A stretch of DNA of 64,000 bases from Lewinellaceae bacterium (GTDB lineage Bacteria; Bacteroidota; Bacteroidia; Chitinophagales; Saprospiraceae), in assembly GCA_020636225.1 (NCBI GenBank), contig JACJYI010000008.1:62001-126000 (forward strand), read 5' to 3'. A program made the translations under genes and the position numbers. The stretch's first letter is position 1, and every line of letters begins with the position of its first letter. The notes beneath the pieces were generated by a model, which worked only from the letters and a program-made list of their open reading frames with translations, was not told where the DNA came from and ran no database searches. Positions 1 through 9,176 of this stretch are shown piece by piece.

Positions 1-2109
1 TGGGTTAGGGATCGTTTCGCAGGTGCAGGTGCGATAGCCGCTGGGCCTTCATTTCCTTTTGACCAATTCCTACCTTCTACCGGAGCAGCGACCTGGATCA
101 ATCACTTCGGAGGCATTGTAATCACCAATGGGGGTAATATCAATAATTGTCGAAAAGGGGTGGAACTTCATGCCTATCCTGCAGTTGGGCAGACAAATGC
201 GTCAGTCTGTCGCTTTATTGATACGGATATGTCCTGGTGTGGTGAGGGGATTGTCAATGCCGGTGCCCAAGGTGTTTCAGTATATGCTTGTACTTTCCAG
301 GATTACACCCCGGGAAATACAACAAGAGGTGTGGTGGACTATAACGCCCGCATGCAAATCGGCGGCAATTTATTCAAGAAACTGGGTCATGGCGTGGATG
401 TCCTGTCTCCTACCAGCCTGAACATGCAGGTCAAGATCGGCGACCTGACGAACAGCAGCCAGGGCAACCTCTTTGAAACGTGCAATTTGGGGGTTTGGGT
501 CCAGGGCACGGACCAGTTGGAGATCGGCAACAACAGGTTTACGAATCCAACCAATGAGGATAATTATACCGGTATCTGGTTGGATGGCCCCAATTCCTAC
601 ACCATTGCCAACAATGAGTTTTCAGACCTCTGGGAGGGAATATTAATGTCCAATACCCAACAGACATTTGCATCTGCTGATCTTTCCTGCAACCTGTATG
701 AGGATACAGAGTTTTCCCTCTTCAGTTTCGGAAATAATGCCAACCTGGATTTCCAGAGTGAAGATTTCGATGACTCCGGGGAGGATCTGCGGTATGAAGG
801 GAATTCGGTAACAACAGGAGTGATTCCACATCAGGGATATGGTGGAAATGCCGTGTACAACTATTTTTCGCCCCAGATCCCATTAGCCAATTTTGTCAGT
901 ATGGGGAATACCACCACATTCAACTATAATCATCCATATGGTTCAGTTCCTGCCGACCTGATTCCGCATTGCGCCATCAACGATAATTGCACAAACACCA
1001 CATCGAATCATTATAATTTGCAAGCAGATTTTGGTAACTTTAGTTGTCCGCACGAACCTAATGAAGAATTCCTCTGCGATACCGGAGGATGTTTGGATAC
1101 GCTTCGGATGCAGTTGGATTCCTTGAGTGCATTGATTGACGGCGGTGATACGGACGGGTTACTAGGCCTGATCAGCTCCAGTCCGAGTTCTTCATCCACA
1201 GTGACCGCTCTTTTAGGGGCAAGTCCCTATCTGAGCGATGAAGTGTTGATCGCGGTCATAGAAGCTTCGGGTATGGCAGAAGCCGACAAGCGGACTATCC
1301 TTGTGGCCAATGCTCTTTTACAAAAGCAAGTGGTTGAAGCCGCCATCGAAGAGGAGTTGAGTGAGGCCACCCTGGTGGCGATTGATACGGTTTCTTCCGC
1401 CTCTGGCCGGAGTCTGTTTGAACAGGAGATCCGCAAGGTCAGTCAGGCATATTGGGCCGGTTTGCGATCGATAATCCTGGCCAACGGGGTGGATTCTGCC
1501 GGATATGCGACTTCTGTGACCTTGGTCGCTGAACAGGACCATCCCGAAGCGGATCGAATGTTGTACGAATGGCAGATCGATCTGGGTAAATGGACGGATG
1601 CACAATCCACCTTAGACAGTCTTCCAGCCGGGTGGCAAGCATGGAAGGAATTACAGCAGATGCATCTGGACAAGCTGCAAACATTCGGGGATACCCTCAC
1701 ATTGGCTCAGGAAGACCTGTTAGACAGTTTGGCTCTGGAGCACTCCGTTAATGGATCACTGGCACGCAGCCTATTGGCTGTGTGGCAATCAGAAATGTTT
1801 TACCCGTTTGCCCCTCAAACCTTACCGTCAGAAAAGGCCATTCGCCCCATCACTGGTGGCATAGCCAATGCCGGACTGAGTGTGTATCCCAATCCAGGAA
1901 ATGGAGAATTCATGCTGACCACCCATTCAGTTAATGGTGACCCTGGAGGATCCATCACCGTCCTGGATCTGGGAGGAAGACCAGTCTGGCGGCAGGCCGG
2001 CGTACTGCCAAGGCAAGTGTTGGATTTGCAAACTCTGCCATCCGGGATGTATTTTGTTCGTGTCCTGTCACTGGATGAACAGGTAACTCTGAAACTGGTC
2101 ATCAAATAA
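1..2109 (+). CDS. Secreted beta-helix protein with T9SS type A sorting domain (5' partial)
   Basis: The frame is open from the first base of the window, so the start codon lies upstream and at least 702 residues are present. The first ~260 residues are rich in short Asn/Gly turns such as NNEF and GNNRF, typical of right-handed parallel beta-helix (NosD/pectate-lyase-like) proteins. The middle is an alpha-helical, Asp/Leu/Ser-rich stretch. The last ~80 residues form a T9SS type A sorting domain: a VYPNPGNGEF motif, a GGRPVW strand and a PSGMYFVRV strand. The protein is expected to be exported through the outer membrane and anchored or released at the cell surface. Its substrate is unknown. A strong terminator follows directly. 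Confidence 0.85.
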   Translation, partial: WVRDRFAGAGAIAAGPSFPFDQFLPSTGAATWINHFGGIVITNGGNINNCRKGVELHAYPAVGQTNASVCRFIDTDMSWCGEGIVNAGAQGVSVYACTFQDYTPGNTTRGVVDYNARMQIGGNLFKKLGHGVDVLSPTSLNMQVKIGDLTNSSQGNLFETCNLGVWVQGTDQLEIGNNRFTNPTNEDNYTGIWLDGPNSYTIANNEFSDLWEGILMSNTQQTFASADLSCNLYEDTEFSLFSFGNNANLDFQSEDFDDSGEDLRYEGNSVTTGVIPHQGYGGNAVYNYFSPQIPLANFVSMGNTTTFNYNHPYGSVPADLIPHCAINDNCTNTTSNHYNLQADFGNFSCPHEPNEEFLCDTGGCLDTLRMQLDSLSALIDGGDTDGLLGLISSSPSSSSTVTALLGASPYLSDEVLIAVIEASGMAEADKRTILVANALLQKQVVEAAIEEELSEATLVAIDTVSSASGRSLFEQEIRKVSQAYWAGLRSIILANGVDSAGYATSVTLVAEQDHPEADRMLYEWQIDLGKWTDAQSTLDSLPAGWQAWKELQQMHLDKLQTFGDTLTLAQEDLLDSLALEHSVNGSLARSLLAVWQSEMFYPFAPQTLPSEKAIRPITGGIANAGLSVYPNPGNGEFMLTTHSVNGDPGGSITVLDLGGRPVWRQAGVLPRQVLDLQTLPSGMYFVRVLSLDEQVTLKLVIK

Positions 2110-2115
2110 ACGATT

Positions 2116-2202
2116 TTTCGGGCTGGCATCGTTTGATGCCAGCCCTTTTCACCCAATTCGGTACTCATGATTATTCCTGCCTGCAAGGTGCGACATGCAC
2201 TT
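2116..2202 (+). repeat. 87-bp direct repeat, copy 1 (terminator plus gene start)
   Basis: This segment matches 3706-3792 with three mismatches (2157, 2193 and 2194 relative to the second copy), an offset of exactly 1590 bases. It covers the terminator hairpin, the short intergenic spacer and the first ~12 codons of the following gene. It marks the boundary of a tandem gene duplication. Confidence 0.93.
2120..2150 (+). terminator. Rho-independent terminator
   Basis: An 11-bp perfect stem (GGGCTGGCATC with GATGCCAGCCC) and a GTTT loop are followed by CTTTTC. It starts 10 bases after the stop codon of the upstream T9SS gene. The same hairpin recurs at 3710. Confidence 0.9.
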
Positions 2203-3699
2203 TTTTTTATTTTGTTTTATGCGAATGGCGTGATGGCTCAGACTGGAAGCTGGGCCTATGATTATACCTATTTTGACCGAGGCATGATGATGGAGATACA
2301 GAGTGGTAATATCTTGGTCAATGCCCAAACATATAGTCTGAAAGGTACAAATGGAATCATATACAATCTACTGATTGATCCTGAAAAGGGTGAAGTAGTT
2401 TTGGAAAATACCACTGAAAAGGATTCCACATTTTACCAGCTTGATAGGGGGCTGATTAACTACAATGGTCTATACTATAACTCTGGGGGAGTTGGTGATT
2501 ATACGGTAGGAGGCCCAGGGCGAACAAATATGATGATAAATGTATTTGATGAAAACCTGATGCACGTAGAATTATTTAGTTTTCAAGATAGTACATTAAC
2601 CTCAATGGGTCGTGATGTTTCCACGAGAAATAGTTTTCTTTATTTATGGGGTCAATCTGGAGTTGGGTTTACTCCGGTCTTTAATGTTCTGGTATGCATG
2701 GATACATTGGGGAATATTCAATGGTACAAAAGATACAAGGATGATTACCAATTTGTAAGCTCTTGTTTTATTGAAAATTCACATGACAATAATTTCATCA
2801 CCACCTCTATGGGGCAACGTTACCAGGAGAAAAAAACCATCGTGGTCCGGAAAATCGATACATTGGGAGTTACCATCTGGAAGCGGGATTTGGGATTGAG
2901 CAACTCAGATGACAACTCCTGTCTGGCCAGGTTGGGTAGCGACAAGTATCTGGTGACCACATATAAAGACACTGTCTATAATAGTCCAAATGATGAAGTG
3001 ATTTCCATTCCAAACTGGATGTTTGTGTTGAACGAAGACGGCCAAATTGTTCGTGACACGATATTGGATGCACCGGCCAGGAGGCGTTACAACAAGGCGA
3101 TTTCGACTCAGGATGGTGGTGCCTTGCTGGTTGGTTATTTTATCCTCCCCTTCAGCCAGGTGGCCATCATGACCAAATTTGATTCCCTGGGTCATGTGCA
3201 GTGGGATCGCTATTACCGGGATAATGATTTCAGTCAAGTATCAGGAACAAATGATTATTACTTTGCCGGCGGTTTTTTCGATGCAGAGGTTTTACCAGAT
3301 GGGCGAATTGCTGCTTGTGGAATGGTGACAGATAGTTTTACCAATGGGGCAAACAATATCTGGCTTGTGGTTCTCGATAGTGTGGGTTGTTGGATGCCGG
3401 GATGTGCAGATGGCTTGCAGAATACCATCATTACTCATGTCACGCAAGGTCAGGAACGATTGCCACTCACCATCTTTCCCAATCCGGGAAATGGCCTCGT
3501 GAACATTTCTTCCTCCTTAGAGGATACAGATCCAAATGGCATGATCGAAGTCTTTGATCAGCAAGGCAGGCTATCCTGGCAAGAAAAGGGCATTAAGCCC
3601 AGTCAAACCATTGACCTGACCAATTTACACTCCGGCATGTACACGCTTAGATTGATGACTAAAACAGGTTTTGCAGTTGAAAAGATAATAATCGAATAA
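2167..3699 (+). CDS. T9SS type A sorting-domain secreted protein, tandem paralogue 1
   Basis: A 510-residue protein. The N-terminal signal peptide has its hydrophobic core at about residues 10-22 and ends near VMAQ. The C-terminal T9SS type A domain (~residues 435-510) contains TIFPNPGNG and HSGMYTLRL. The central region repeats beta-strand units with motifs such as GALLVGYF and KYLVTTYKDT and may be a beta-propeller; I do not recognise a named domain. It is followed by an almost identical paralogue at 3757 (one fewer Gly/Pro-rich segment, divergent residues ~45-100). Start chosen because it sits directly before the signal peptide and is duplicated in both copies. Function unknown; surface exposure is inferred from the sorting domain. 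Confidence 0.85.
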   Translation: MIIPACKVRHALFFILFYANGVMAQTGSWAYDYTYFDRGMMMEIQSGNILVNAQTYSLKGTNGIIYNLLIDPEKGEVVLENTTEKDSTFYQLDRGLINYNGLYYNSGGVGDYTVGGPGRTNMMINVFDENLMHVELFSFQDSTLTSMGRDVSTRNSFLYLWGQSGVGFTPVFNVLVCMDTLGNIQWYKRYKDDYQFVSSCFIENSHDNNFITTSMGQRYQEKKTIVVRKIDTLGVTIWKRDLGLSNSDDNSCLARLGSDKYLVTTYKDTVYNSPNDEVISIPNWMFVLNEDGQIVRDTILDAPARRRYNKAISTQDGGALLVGYFILPFSQVAIMTKFDSLGHVQWDRYYRDNDFSQVSGTNDYYFAGGFFDAEVLPDGRIAACGMVTDSFTNGANNIWLVVLDSVGCWMPGCADGLQNTIITHVTQGQERLPLTIFPNPGNGLVNISSSLEDTDPNGMIEVFDQQGRLSWQEKGIKPSQTIDLTNLHSGMYTLRLMTKTGFAVEKIIIE

Positions 3700-3705
3700 T
3701 CAATC

Positions 3706-3792
3706 TTTCGGGCTGGCATCGTTTGATGCCAGCCCTTTTCACCCAAATCGGTACTCATGATTATTCCTGCCTGCAAGGTGCGGTATGCACTT
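3706..3792 (+). repeat. 87-bp direct repeat, copy 2
   Basis: Second copy of the segment at 2116-2202, 84 of 87 positions identical. It carries the same terminator and the same start region for the next paralogue. Confidence 0.93.
3710..3740 (+). terminator. Rho-independent terminator (duplicate)
   Basis: The same 11-bp GGGCTGGCATC/GATGCCAGCCC stem with GTTT loop and downstream CTTTTC as at 2120, placed 10 bases after the stop of tandem paralogue 1. Confidence 0.9.
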
Positions 3793-5295
3793 GTTTTCAT
3801 GTTATTTTTTATAAATGGAGTGCTAGCTCAGACGGGGAGTTGGGCTTATGATCATACCTATTTTGACAGAGGGATGATGATGGAGATGCAAGGAACGGAT
3901 ATCCTGATCAATGCACAAACATACAGTATAGACCAGCCTGGTATTTTGACCATTTACAATTTGCTGATCAACCCGGACGATGGAAGCACCTCACTCATAA
4001 AAGGCATTGAAATAGATTCTCATTTTTTACAAATAGATCGAGGGCTTGAATTTAGTAATAGTAGATATTACAATTCCGGTGGCATGAATAGTTATAAAAC
4101 ATCAGATTCAAGTATCTTCAAAATGATGATTGCTGTCTTTGATGAAGATCTGGATACCGTTCGAATGATCTCTTTTCGAGACAGCACATTGACCTCTTTT
4201 GGAAGGGATGTAGTCGTGAAAGGCGATAAATTATATTTATGGGGAAATTCGGGTGTTGGGTTTTCAACGTTATTCAATGTCCTGGTAAGTTTGGATACAA
4301 CAGGGCATGTTCTATGGTATCAACGTTACAAAGATGATTATCAATTCCTGAATCCTGCTTTTATCGAGGAGGCCCATGACAAACAGTTAATTGCTACTTC
4401 CATGGGGCAACGTTACCAGGAGAAAAAAACCATTGTGGTCCGTAAAATCGATACATTGGGAGCCACCATCTGGAAGCGGGATTTGGGTTGGAATGGTGTG
4501 GATGATAATTCATGCCTGGCAAAATTGGGTAGTGACAAGTATCTGGTGACCTCATTCAAGGATACCGTGTACAATGGTCCTGGTGAACAATTGGTGGCCT
4601 ATCCGAGTTGGATATTTATTCTCGATGAGGACGGAAAAATAATTCACGACACCATTCTGGGCGTGCCGGCCCAAAGGCGATACAATAAAGCTGTATCAAC
4701 AGCTGACGGTGGTGCCTTGCTGGTTGGATATTTCATCTTGCCCTTCAGCCAGGTGGCCGTTATGACCAAATTTGATTCCCTGGGTCATGTGCATTGGGAC
4801 CGTTACTATAGGGATATGGACCGAACTACCAAAGTTGGGTCAAATGATTACAGATTTGTTGGCGGTTTTTTTGATGCAGAGGTGTTGCCGGACGGGCGAA
4901 TTGCGGCTTGTGGAATGGTGACAGACAGTTTCACCAGTGGAGCCAATAATATCTGGCTTGTGGTCCTCGACAGTGTGGGTTGTTGGATGCCCGGTTGTGA
5001 AGATGGCTTGCAGAATACCATCATTACCCATATAACGCAGGAACAGCAGCGGTTGCCGATCCGGGTATTCCCGAATCCGTCCAGTGGTATCATCACCATT
5101 TCTTCGTCCCTGACAGAGACAGATCCAGAGGGTACCCTTGAGGTTTTTAATGTTCAAGGGCGACTCATACATCTACAGCAGGGGCTGCAGCCTATCCAGG
5201 TGATGGACTTGAGCCATTTGCCGCCCGGAATGTACACTATTCGGCTGATGACCAGAGCAGGTTATGCTGTGGAGAGATTGGTGTTGGAGAGATAA
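3757..5295 (+). CDS. T9SS type A sorting-domain secreted protein, tandem paralogue 2
   Basis: A 512-residue paralogue of the 2167-3699 product, with the same signal peptide (ending VLAQ) and a C-terminal T9SS domain (RVFPNPSSG, PPGMYTIRLM). Similarity is mosaic. The central block around SMGQRYQEKKTIVVRKIDTL and the block around VGCWMPGC are almost identical at DNA level. Residues ~45-100 and the 210-260 surface-type loops differ strongly. This pattern suggests duplication followed by diversification, possibly with gene conversion. Each copy has its own terminator, so both may be separate transcription units or parts of a partly terminated one. The biochemical role is not recognised. Confidence 0.85.
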   Translation: MIIPACKVRYALVFMLFFINGVLAQTGSWAYDHTYFDRGMMMEMQGTDILINAQTYSIDQPGILTIYNLLINPDDGSTSLIKGIEIDSHFLQIDRGLEFSNSRYYNSGGMNSYKTSDSSIFKMMIAVFDEDLDTVRMISFRDSTLTSFGRDVVVKGDKLYLWGNSGVGFSTLFNVLVSLDTTGHVLWYQRYKDDYQFLNPAFIEEAHDKQLIATSMGQRYQEKKTIVVRKIDTLGATIWKRDLGWNGVDDNSCLAKLGSDKYLVTSFKDTVYNGPGEQLVAYPSWIFILDEDGKIIHDTILGVPAQRRYNKAVSTADGGALLVGYFILPFSQVAVMTKFDSLGHVHWDRYYRDMDRTTKVGSNDYRFVGGFFDAEVLPDGRIAACGMVTDSFTSGANNIWLVVLDSVGCWMPGCEDGLQNTIITHITQEQQRLPIRVFPNPSSGIITISSSLTETDPEGTLEVFNVQGRLIHLQQGLQPIQVMDLSHLPPGMYTIRLMTRAGYAVERLVLER

Positions 5296-5314
5296 GGCCA
5301 TTTTATCCGAAATA

Positions 5315-5345
5315 AAAAACGGCCCCGCATAGTGGAGCCGTTTTT
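5315..5345. terminator. Bidirectional terminator between T9SS paralogue 2 and clpX
   Basis: AAAAACGGC pairs with GCCGTTTTT over 9 bp around a short GC-rich loop. The A-tract and T-tract make it usable on both strands. It lies between two convergent genes. Confidence 0.85.
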
Positions 5346-5363
5346 CATTTCAGTGCAGCTGTG

Positions 5364-6608
5364 CTACGCCGCCTTCAAAAAGCTGATCTTGGATTTGGCC
5401 AGTTTCTTCTCGGCATAGTCTCGGGTGATCTCGAAGGATTTGACATCCTTCTGAGATGGCAGATCAAACATGGCATCGGTCATTACCGCTTCCAGGATGG
5501 ACCGCAATCCACGGGCTCCCAGTTTGTAGTTGATGGCCAGTTCGGCAATATAGTCCAATGCTTCATCATCGAAGGACAGCCGGACATCCTCCAGCTCCAT
5601 CAGGCGCTGGTACTGCTTGACCACGGCATTCTTCGGTTCGACCAGGATCCGTTTGAGTGCAGACTTGTCCAAGGGCTCCAGCCAGGTGAGTACCGGCATC
5701 CGACCGATCAGCTCGGGAATGAGGCCAAAGCTTTTCATGTCCTGGTGATTGATATAGCGCAGCAACTGGTCCTGTTCGATCGGTCCTTCGGAGTCTTCGC
5801 TCTTGTAGCCGATCACATGGGTGTTGATCCGGCGGGCAATGTGTTTCTCGATCCCATCAAATGCACCTCCACAAATGAAGAGGATATTCTGGGTATTCAC
5901 CGTGATCATCTTCTGCTCGGGATGCTTGCGGCCACCATACGGCGGGACATTCACCGTGGTGCCTTCCAGCATCTTCAGGAGGGCCTGTTGGACCCCTTCG
6001 CCGGATACGTCGCGGGTGATGGACGGGTTGTCGCTCTTCCGGGCGATCTTGTCGATCTCATCGATATAGATGATCCCCTTCTCGGCCTGGGCCACATTGT
6101 AGTCACAGACCTGGAGCAGCCGGCTCAGGATGCTCTCCACATCTTCTCCCACATATCCCGCCTCCGTGAAGACCGTCGCATCGACGATCGAGAAGGGCAC
6201 CTTCAGGAACTTGGCAATGGACTTGGCCATCAGGGTCTTTCCGGTACCCGTTGACCCCACGAAGAGGATATTTGACTTGTCGATCTCGACCTCATCCTTG
6301 GCGGTTTCCGCAGACAGCCGCTTGTAATGGTTGTACACGGCCACGGATAACACCTTCTTCGCCTCGTCCTGGCCGATCACATAGGTGTCCAGATGGTCCT
6401 TGATGGCTCGCGGTGTCAGGGTCTTCAGGTTGAAGCTGTCCTTTCCGTTTTGTTTCTTCTTGCCTTGCAGTTCGGTGGTGACGATCTCATGGGCCTGTTC
6501 CGTACAGGCGTCGCAGATATGCGCATCGATACCGGCGATCAACATGAGGGTCTCCTCCCGCGACCGACCGCAAAAGGAACACTGGGGGACATTCTTTTCT
6601 TTCTTCAT
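5364..6608 (-). CDS. clpX: ClpX, ATP-binding unfoldase subunit of ClpXP protease
   Basis: A 414-residue AAA+ unfoldase of normal length that recognises tagged cytosolic proteins and threads them into ClpP. The N-terminal C4 zinc finger is Cys10, Cys13, Cys32, Cys35. Walker A is GSTGTGKT at 118-125, pore loop 1 is GYVG at 151-154, and Walker B is YIDEID with Asp183/Glu184. The ClpP-docking loop reads IGY rather than the proteobacterial IGF, which I recall as usual in Bacteroidota. It is the third gene of tig-clpP-clpX, with 24 bases between clpP and clpX. The downstream bidirectional terminator at 5315 ends the operon. Confidence 0.97.
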   Translation of the reverse strand: MKKEKNVPQCSFCGRSREETLMLIAGIDAHICDACTEQAHEIVTTELQGKKKQNGKDSFNLKTLTPRAIKDHLDTYVIGQDEAKKVLSVAVYNHYKRLSAETAKDEVEIDKSNILFVGSTGTGKTLMAKSIAKFLKVPFSIVDATVFTEAGYVGEDVESILSRLLQVCDYNVAQAEKGIIYIDEIDKIARKSDNPSITRDVSGEGVQQALLKMLEGTTVNVPPYGGRKHPEQKMITVNTQNILFICGGAFDGIEKHIARRINTHVIGYKSEDSEGPIEQDQLLRYINHQDMKSFGLIPELIGRMPVLTWLEPLDKSALKRILVEPKNAVVKQYQRLMELEDVRLSFDDEALDYIAELAINYKLGARGLRSILEAVMTDAMFDLPSQKDVKSFEITRDYAEKKLAKSKISFLKAA

Positions 6609-6632
6609 AATGGATGTTCAGGGGTGAGGGGA

Positions 6633-7346
6633 TTATCCCTCTTTCTTGGCCTTGTCTTTCCGGGGATTGTTGCGATCGAGGACCTCGTCGACCAGGCCAT
6701 AGGCCTGGGCCTCCTGTGAGGTCATCCAGTTATCCCGGTCACAATCCTTCTCAATGGTCGCGTAGTCCTTGCCGGTATGATGGGACAGGATATCATACAG
6801 TTGCTTCTGCAGGTCCTTGATCAGTCGGTAGGAGATCTCCATGTCGGTCACCTGTCCCTGCATGCCGCCCAGCGGCTGGTGGATCATCACCCGGCTGTGG
6901 TACAGGCAGGAGCGCTTGCCCTTGGTGCCGGCTCCGAGGAGTACCGCACCCATGGAGGCAGCCATCCCGGTGCAGATCGTTCCGACATCAGGGGATACAT
7001 ACTGCATGGTATCATAGATGCCCAGGCCGGCGATCACGGATCCTCCGGGGCTGTTGATGAACATCTGGATGTCCCGTTTGGGATCGGTCGACTCCAGGAA
7101 CAACAACTGGGCCTGGATCACATTGGCCACATAGTCATTGACCGGTACGCCCATGAAGATGATCCGGTCCATCATCAGACGGGAGAACACGTCCATGCCG
7201 ACGATATTCATCTGGCGCTCCTCGATGACCTGCGGGGTAAACCCGTGGATGTTGGGCACCGAGGTGTTCATGTATTTTTCGAGGTGCATCTCGGACATCC
7301 CCAGATGTCCGGTCGCATATTTCTTGAATTCATCCTTTGGGATCAT
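6633..7346 (-). CDS. clpP: ClpP, proteolytic subunit of Clp protease
   Basis: A 237-residue serine protease forming the heptameric barrel that degrades substrates delivered by ClpX. The triad is visible: Ser131 in GMAASMGA, His156 in RVMIHQPLGG and Asp205 in DRDNWM, spaced exactly as in E. coli ClpP. The N-terminus is about 30 residues longer than the mature enzyme, consistent with a cleavable propeptide, and the C-terminus ends in a charged Lys-rich tail. It lies between tig and clpX in the same operon. Confidence 0.97.
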   Translation of the reverse strand: MIPKDEFKKYATGHLGMSEMHLEKYMNTSVPNIHGFTPQVIEERQMNIVGMDVFSRLMMDRIIFMGVPVNDYVANVIQAQLLFLESTDPKRDIQMFINSPGGSVIAGLGIYDTMQYVSPDVGTICTGMAASMGAVLLGAGTKGKRSCLYHSRVMIHQPLGGMQGQVTDMEISYRLIKDLQKQLYDILSHHTGKDYATIEKDCDRDNWMTSQEAQAYGLVDEVLDRNNPRKDKAKKEG

Positions 7347-7391
7347 GGTGCTTGTTTTCTTTGTTAAACGGATGGGAGAGAAAAAGTTCGC

Positions 7392-8798
7392 TTATCCCTC
7401 CGGGTTAAAGTAGGCATTAATCGACGAATAGGCCTTTTCCATCCATGGACGGAAGCCTTCGGGGGTGATCGTCTCTTCCTGGCGGGTTACCTGCCCGGCA
7501 TAGACCTCCACCACCTTCTTCTGCACGATCTGGTCTGCCAGCTTCTGGCGGGTTTCCTCATCCTGGAGTACTCGCTGGGACATTTGGTCCAGCAAGGACT
7601 GGTCCTGCATCTGGCCAAAATATTCCAGCAGCTTCTCGCGATAGTCGGCCACCAATTCGGCTTCGGTGACCTGAAGTTCATGTTCGCGGATGATCTTGTC
7701 CCGGATCAGGCTCCAGCGGAGGTCTTCAAAGAACAGAAAGTACTGAAGCTCGGTCCATTCCTTTTTCTCTTCGGCATCCTTTTCCCGCTCGTTGCTGGCT
7801 ACCCACTTGCGCAGGAAGCTTTCCGGGAGGGCAATGCGATTGGCTTTCAGCATGTCGACACGCATCTGGTCCTGCATGTACTCCTTGATCTGCTGATCAT
7901 ATTGCTCCTGGATCTTCTCCTGCAGAAAGGTCCGCATGGAGGTTTCGTCCTGGATCTGGCCGGGACCGAAGGCCTTGGTATAGAACTCTTCATTCAATTC
8001 GGCCGGGGTGACCCGAATGATCTTGTCGATCCGGGCAAAGAATTCATGGCTGGTCGCCGGTCCTTCTTCATCCAGATGTAGCACATACTTGCGGATGTAC
8101 TCCTCTGTTGCATCCTTTTCTGCCGTGTAGGGATCAAAGGTGAAGGTGTCCTTGAGGTTCTTGCCGATCAACTTGGCTTTCAGGTCATCCAACATCCTTT
8201 CATTGACCAGGAAGTGCGTGTGGGTATGTACGCCACCTTCCTTTTTCTGGCCATTTTCATATTCCTCCAGATGCAGTTCGACATGATCCATTTCCCCGAC
8301 AGGCTGGTCGGTCATTTCCTCACGTGCACCATGCCGACGGCGAAGGGATTCGATCTGTTCCGTCACTTCTGCTTCCGTGATGGCCATCTTCGGCACCGGC
8401 AGGGTGGTGCTGGCGTCCATGCCCTGGAGTTCAAATTCCGGGACCAGGCCCATTTCAAAATTGACCAGGTAGTCCGAGGTATTGTCCAGGCTGAAATCCA
8501 GGGGTTCCTGGGTGTCCTGCAGGATGGGTTGCCCGAAGAAATTCGGCTTGGTCTCCATCAGATATTCCTGCAGCTGGGTGTTGATCCGCTCCTGGACCAC
8601 ATCAGCCAGAATGGCCTGGCCATACATCCGCTTGACGAGGGACATGGGCGTATGCCCTTTCCTGAAGCCTTTGAGCTGGGCTTTCTTTTTGAATTTCTGC
8701 AGTTCGGATTCGAAGCGGGACTTGTAGTCTTCGTAAGGTACGCGGATGGAGATAATGCCGTTGAGTTCGTCCTGTTTTTCCAGAGTGACGTTTTCCAT
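7392..8798 (-). CDS. tig: Trigger factor, ribosome-associated chaperone
   Basis: A 468-residue chaperone that binds nascent chains at the ribosome exit tunnel. The N-terminal ribosome-docking signature GFRKGHTP lies at 44-51. The C-terminal half is long, charged and helical, as expected for the chaperone arms. The middle domain, equivalent to the FKBP-like prolyl isomerase, carries an unusual GGVHTHTHF stretch and weak resemblance to the canonical isomerase, so isomerase activity is doubtful. It is slightly longer than typical (about 430-450). First gene of tig-clpP-clpX; 45 bases separate it from clpP. Confidence 0.93.
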   Translation of the reverse strand: MENVTLEKQDELNGIISIRVPYEDYKSRFESELQKFKKKAQLKGFRKGHTPMSLVKRMYGQAILADVVQERINTQLQEYLMETKPNFFGQPILQDTQEPLDFSLDNTSDYLVNFEMGLVPEFELQGMDASTTLPVPKMAITEAEVTEQIESLRRRHGAREEMTDQPVGEMDHVELHLEEYENGQKKEGGVHTHTHFLVNERMLDDLKAKLIGKNLKDTFTFDPYTAEKDATEEYIRKYVLHLDEEGPATSHEFFARIDKIIRVTPAELNEEFYTKAFGPGQIQDETSMRTFLQEKIQEQYDQQIKEYMQDQMRVDMLKANRIALPESFLRKWVASNEREKDAEEKKEWTELQYFLFFEDLRWSLIRDKIIREHELQVTEAELVADYREKLLEYFGQMQDQSLLDQMSQRVLQDEETRQKLADQIVQKKVVEVYAGQVTRQEETITPEGFRPWMEKAYSSINAYFNPEG

Positions 8799-8904
8799 AA
8801 GGGGGCAGAGAAGGTTTCAAGGTGGTAAAAAAACATGAATCGATCACGCTAGCGATCCATGGGAAATGAATCCGGAAGTTCCGCTGGAGTGAACCGTTCC
8901 CAGG

Positions 8905-8920
8905 CCAGACGCTGGTCTGG
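8905..8920 (-). other. Short hairpin downstream of tRNA-Leu
   Basis: CCAGAC pairs with GTCTGG around a 4-base loop, 37 bases after the 3' end of the tRNA. There is no T-tract, so it is not a typical terminator; it could be a processing or weak termination structure. Confidence 0.4.
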
Positions 8921-8956
8921 ACTGGTGCCGACGGTTGATCTTCGTGCTCGACTATG

Positions 8957-9038
8957 TGCGGGTGGAGGGACTCGAACCCCCAAGCCTTGCGGCACTAGAT
9001 CCTAAGTCTAGCGCGTCTACCAGTTTCGCCACACCCGC
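8957..9038 (-). tRNA. tRNA-Leu (anticodon UAG)
   Basis: The 82-base gene has a perfect 7-bp acceptor stem (GCGGGTG/CACCCGC), an anticodon stem CTAGA/TCTAG around loop CTTAGGA giving anticodon UAG, a long variable arm (class II, as for Leu), and a TpsiC arm with GGTTCGAGTC. The CCA end is not encoded. It reads CUA/CUN leucine codons. It lies between tig and the RSH gene. Confidence 0.97.
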
Positions 9039-9068
9039 ATGAATAAAGCCCTGTCTTTTCAGGAAGCG

Positions 9069-9076
9069 CAAAATTA
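9069..9076 (-). promoter_or_regulatory. Candidate -7 promoter box for tRNA-Leu
   Basis: TAATTTTG on the minus strand fits the Bacteroidota -7 consensus TAnnTTTG and lies 30 bases before the mature tRNA 5' end. No -33 TTG at ideal spacing was seen, so this rests on one box. Confidence 0.45.
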
Positions 9077-9123
9077 CGAAAACCCTTTGTGTTCTATACG
9101 AATCAATGGAACCGCTTTTTTCC

Positions 9124-9131
9124 TAATTTTG
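9124..9131 (+). promoter_or_regulatory. Candidate -7 promoter box for the RSH gene
   Basis: TAATTTTG matches TAnnTTTG, 45 bases upstream of the RSH start codon. It diverges from the similar box for tRNA-Leu on the other strand. Confidence 0.45.
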
Positions 9132-9176
9132 TTTTGAACCAAAGGCCACCGGGTGTGAGCTGGTTGAGACAGGAGT

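Noticed and set aside
5361..6254. Long forward open frame opposite clpX
   Set aside because: It is the antisense of clpX; the reverse frame has all ClpX motifs.
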